From the NCBI GenBank assembly GCA_023437885.1, contig JAEZFH010000110.1, positions 1 through 6,286 on the forward strand: a DNA stretch of 6,286 nucleotides. Reading direction: 5' to 3'. Of this stretch, positions 6,135 to 6,286 are shown in pieces. The notes under the pieces were generated by a model, which was given only the letters and a program-made list of their open reading frames with translations, had not been told where the DNA came from and made no database searches. The stretch is from Bacillota bacterium (GTDB taxonomy: Bacteria; Bacillota; Clostridia; Lachnospirales; Lachnospiraceae). How positions within the stretch are numbered: position 1 is the first letter of the stretch; every line of letters begins with the position of its first letter. Position numbers and translations under genes: made by a program.

Positions 6135-6218
6135 ATATCATGAATAAAAACACATCCATGATCGTATGCTGCGTTCGCATACCTTAAAGCAGGCTTGAAG
6201 CATGTTCACTGCGCTTTT
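6135..6218 (-). repeat. 84-nt tandem repeat, copy far from flgB
   Basis: This is the upstream partner of the repeat at 6051-6134, directly adjoining it. Its first stem is fully Watson-Crick, GTATGC (6182-6177) with GCATAC (6169-6164), loop GAACGCA. Its second stem is ATCATGGAT (6162-6154) with ATTCATGAT (6145-6137), loop GTGTTTTT. A competing hairpin, GTTTTTAT (6151-6144) with ATAAAAGC (6136-6129), crosses into the next copy. The unit begins with AAAAGCG. Confidence 0.85.
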
Positions 6219-6228
6219 GTATACCATA

Positions 6229-6256
6229 ATTATAATAAATAATTGTAAAAACACAA
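6229..6256 (-). promoter_or_regulatory. Candidate sigma-A promoter for the flagellar operon
   Basis: TATAAT (6234-6229) is a perfect -10 hexamer; 16 nt upstream lies TTGTGT (6256-6251), a poor -35 with three of six consensus bases. The surroundings are very A/T-rich, so a chance -10 is possible. A start about 7 nt downstream would be near 6222, only a few bases before the first 84-nt unit. Another TATAAT at 6285-6280, at the window edge, could serve a second promoter whose -35 is not visible. No sigma-D-like flagellar promoter was recognised. Confidence 0.45.
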
Positions 6257-6286
6257 GATATATTTGCAAAATTAGTAGAATTATAC

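Noticed and set aside
6051..6218. c-di-GMP-I (GEMM) riboswitch, expected by analogy with the C. difficile flgB operon
   Set aside because: Tandem copies of about the right length before flgB make it tempting, but I cannot find the conserved GEMM core sequences or the tetraloop-receptor pattern in either unit.
6051..6218. CRISPR-like array
   Set aside because: There are only two directly adjoining units of 84 nt with no unique spacers and only about 79% identity.

Overview
The window is the head of an early flagellar operon, read entirely on the minus strand, from a Gram-positive anaerobe of the Clostridia. The low-to-middling G+C, strong Shine-Dalgarno (SD) sites and protein style make a Lachnospiraceae-like organism my best guess, but this is inference. 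In transcription order (high to low coordinates) the genes are flgB, flgC, fliE, fliF, fliG, fliH and a 3'-truncated fliI that runs off the left edge. I see no gene on the plus strand; the plus-strand open frames lie antisense to these genes.

Together the genes build the base of the flagellum. FliF forms the MS ring in the membrane. FliE joins that ring to the rod, of which FlgB and FlgC are proximal subunits. FliG is the rotor protein that docks on FliF and carries torque and switching. FliH and FliI are the stator-like regulator and the ATPase of the flagellar type III export apparatus. Gene spacing is 89 nt (flgB-flgC), 144 nt (flgC-fliE), 39 nt (fliE-fliF), 66 nt (fliF-fliG), an 8-nt overlap (fliG-fliH) and about 43 nt (fliH-fliI).

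The proteins are ordinary for their families. The unusual material is non-coding. Upstream of flgB lie two tandem imperfect copies of an 84-nt unit (6218-6135 and 6134-6051), about 79% identical by eye. A candidate sigma-A promoter would start the transcript just before the first copy, so the flgB leader would be almost wholly made of the repeat. Each unit can fold into the same two stems in the minus-strand RNA, with paired changes and G-U wobbles. A competing hairpin at each unit's 3' boundary would, in the flgB-proximal copy, pair with the flgB SD. This looks like a tandem cis-regulatory RNA or an exapted interspersed repeat; I do not recognise the family.

A second structured stretch fills half of the flgC-fliE gap: a 13-bp nested hairpin followed directly by a 7-bp hairpin that ends next to the fliE SD. 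flgB, flgC, fliE and fliG all share a layout of inverted repeat followed within 0-2 nt by GAA(A/T)GGAG as SD. Two starts were revised on SD evidence: fliG starts at 2967, and fliH starts at a TTG at 1961.
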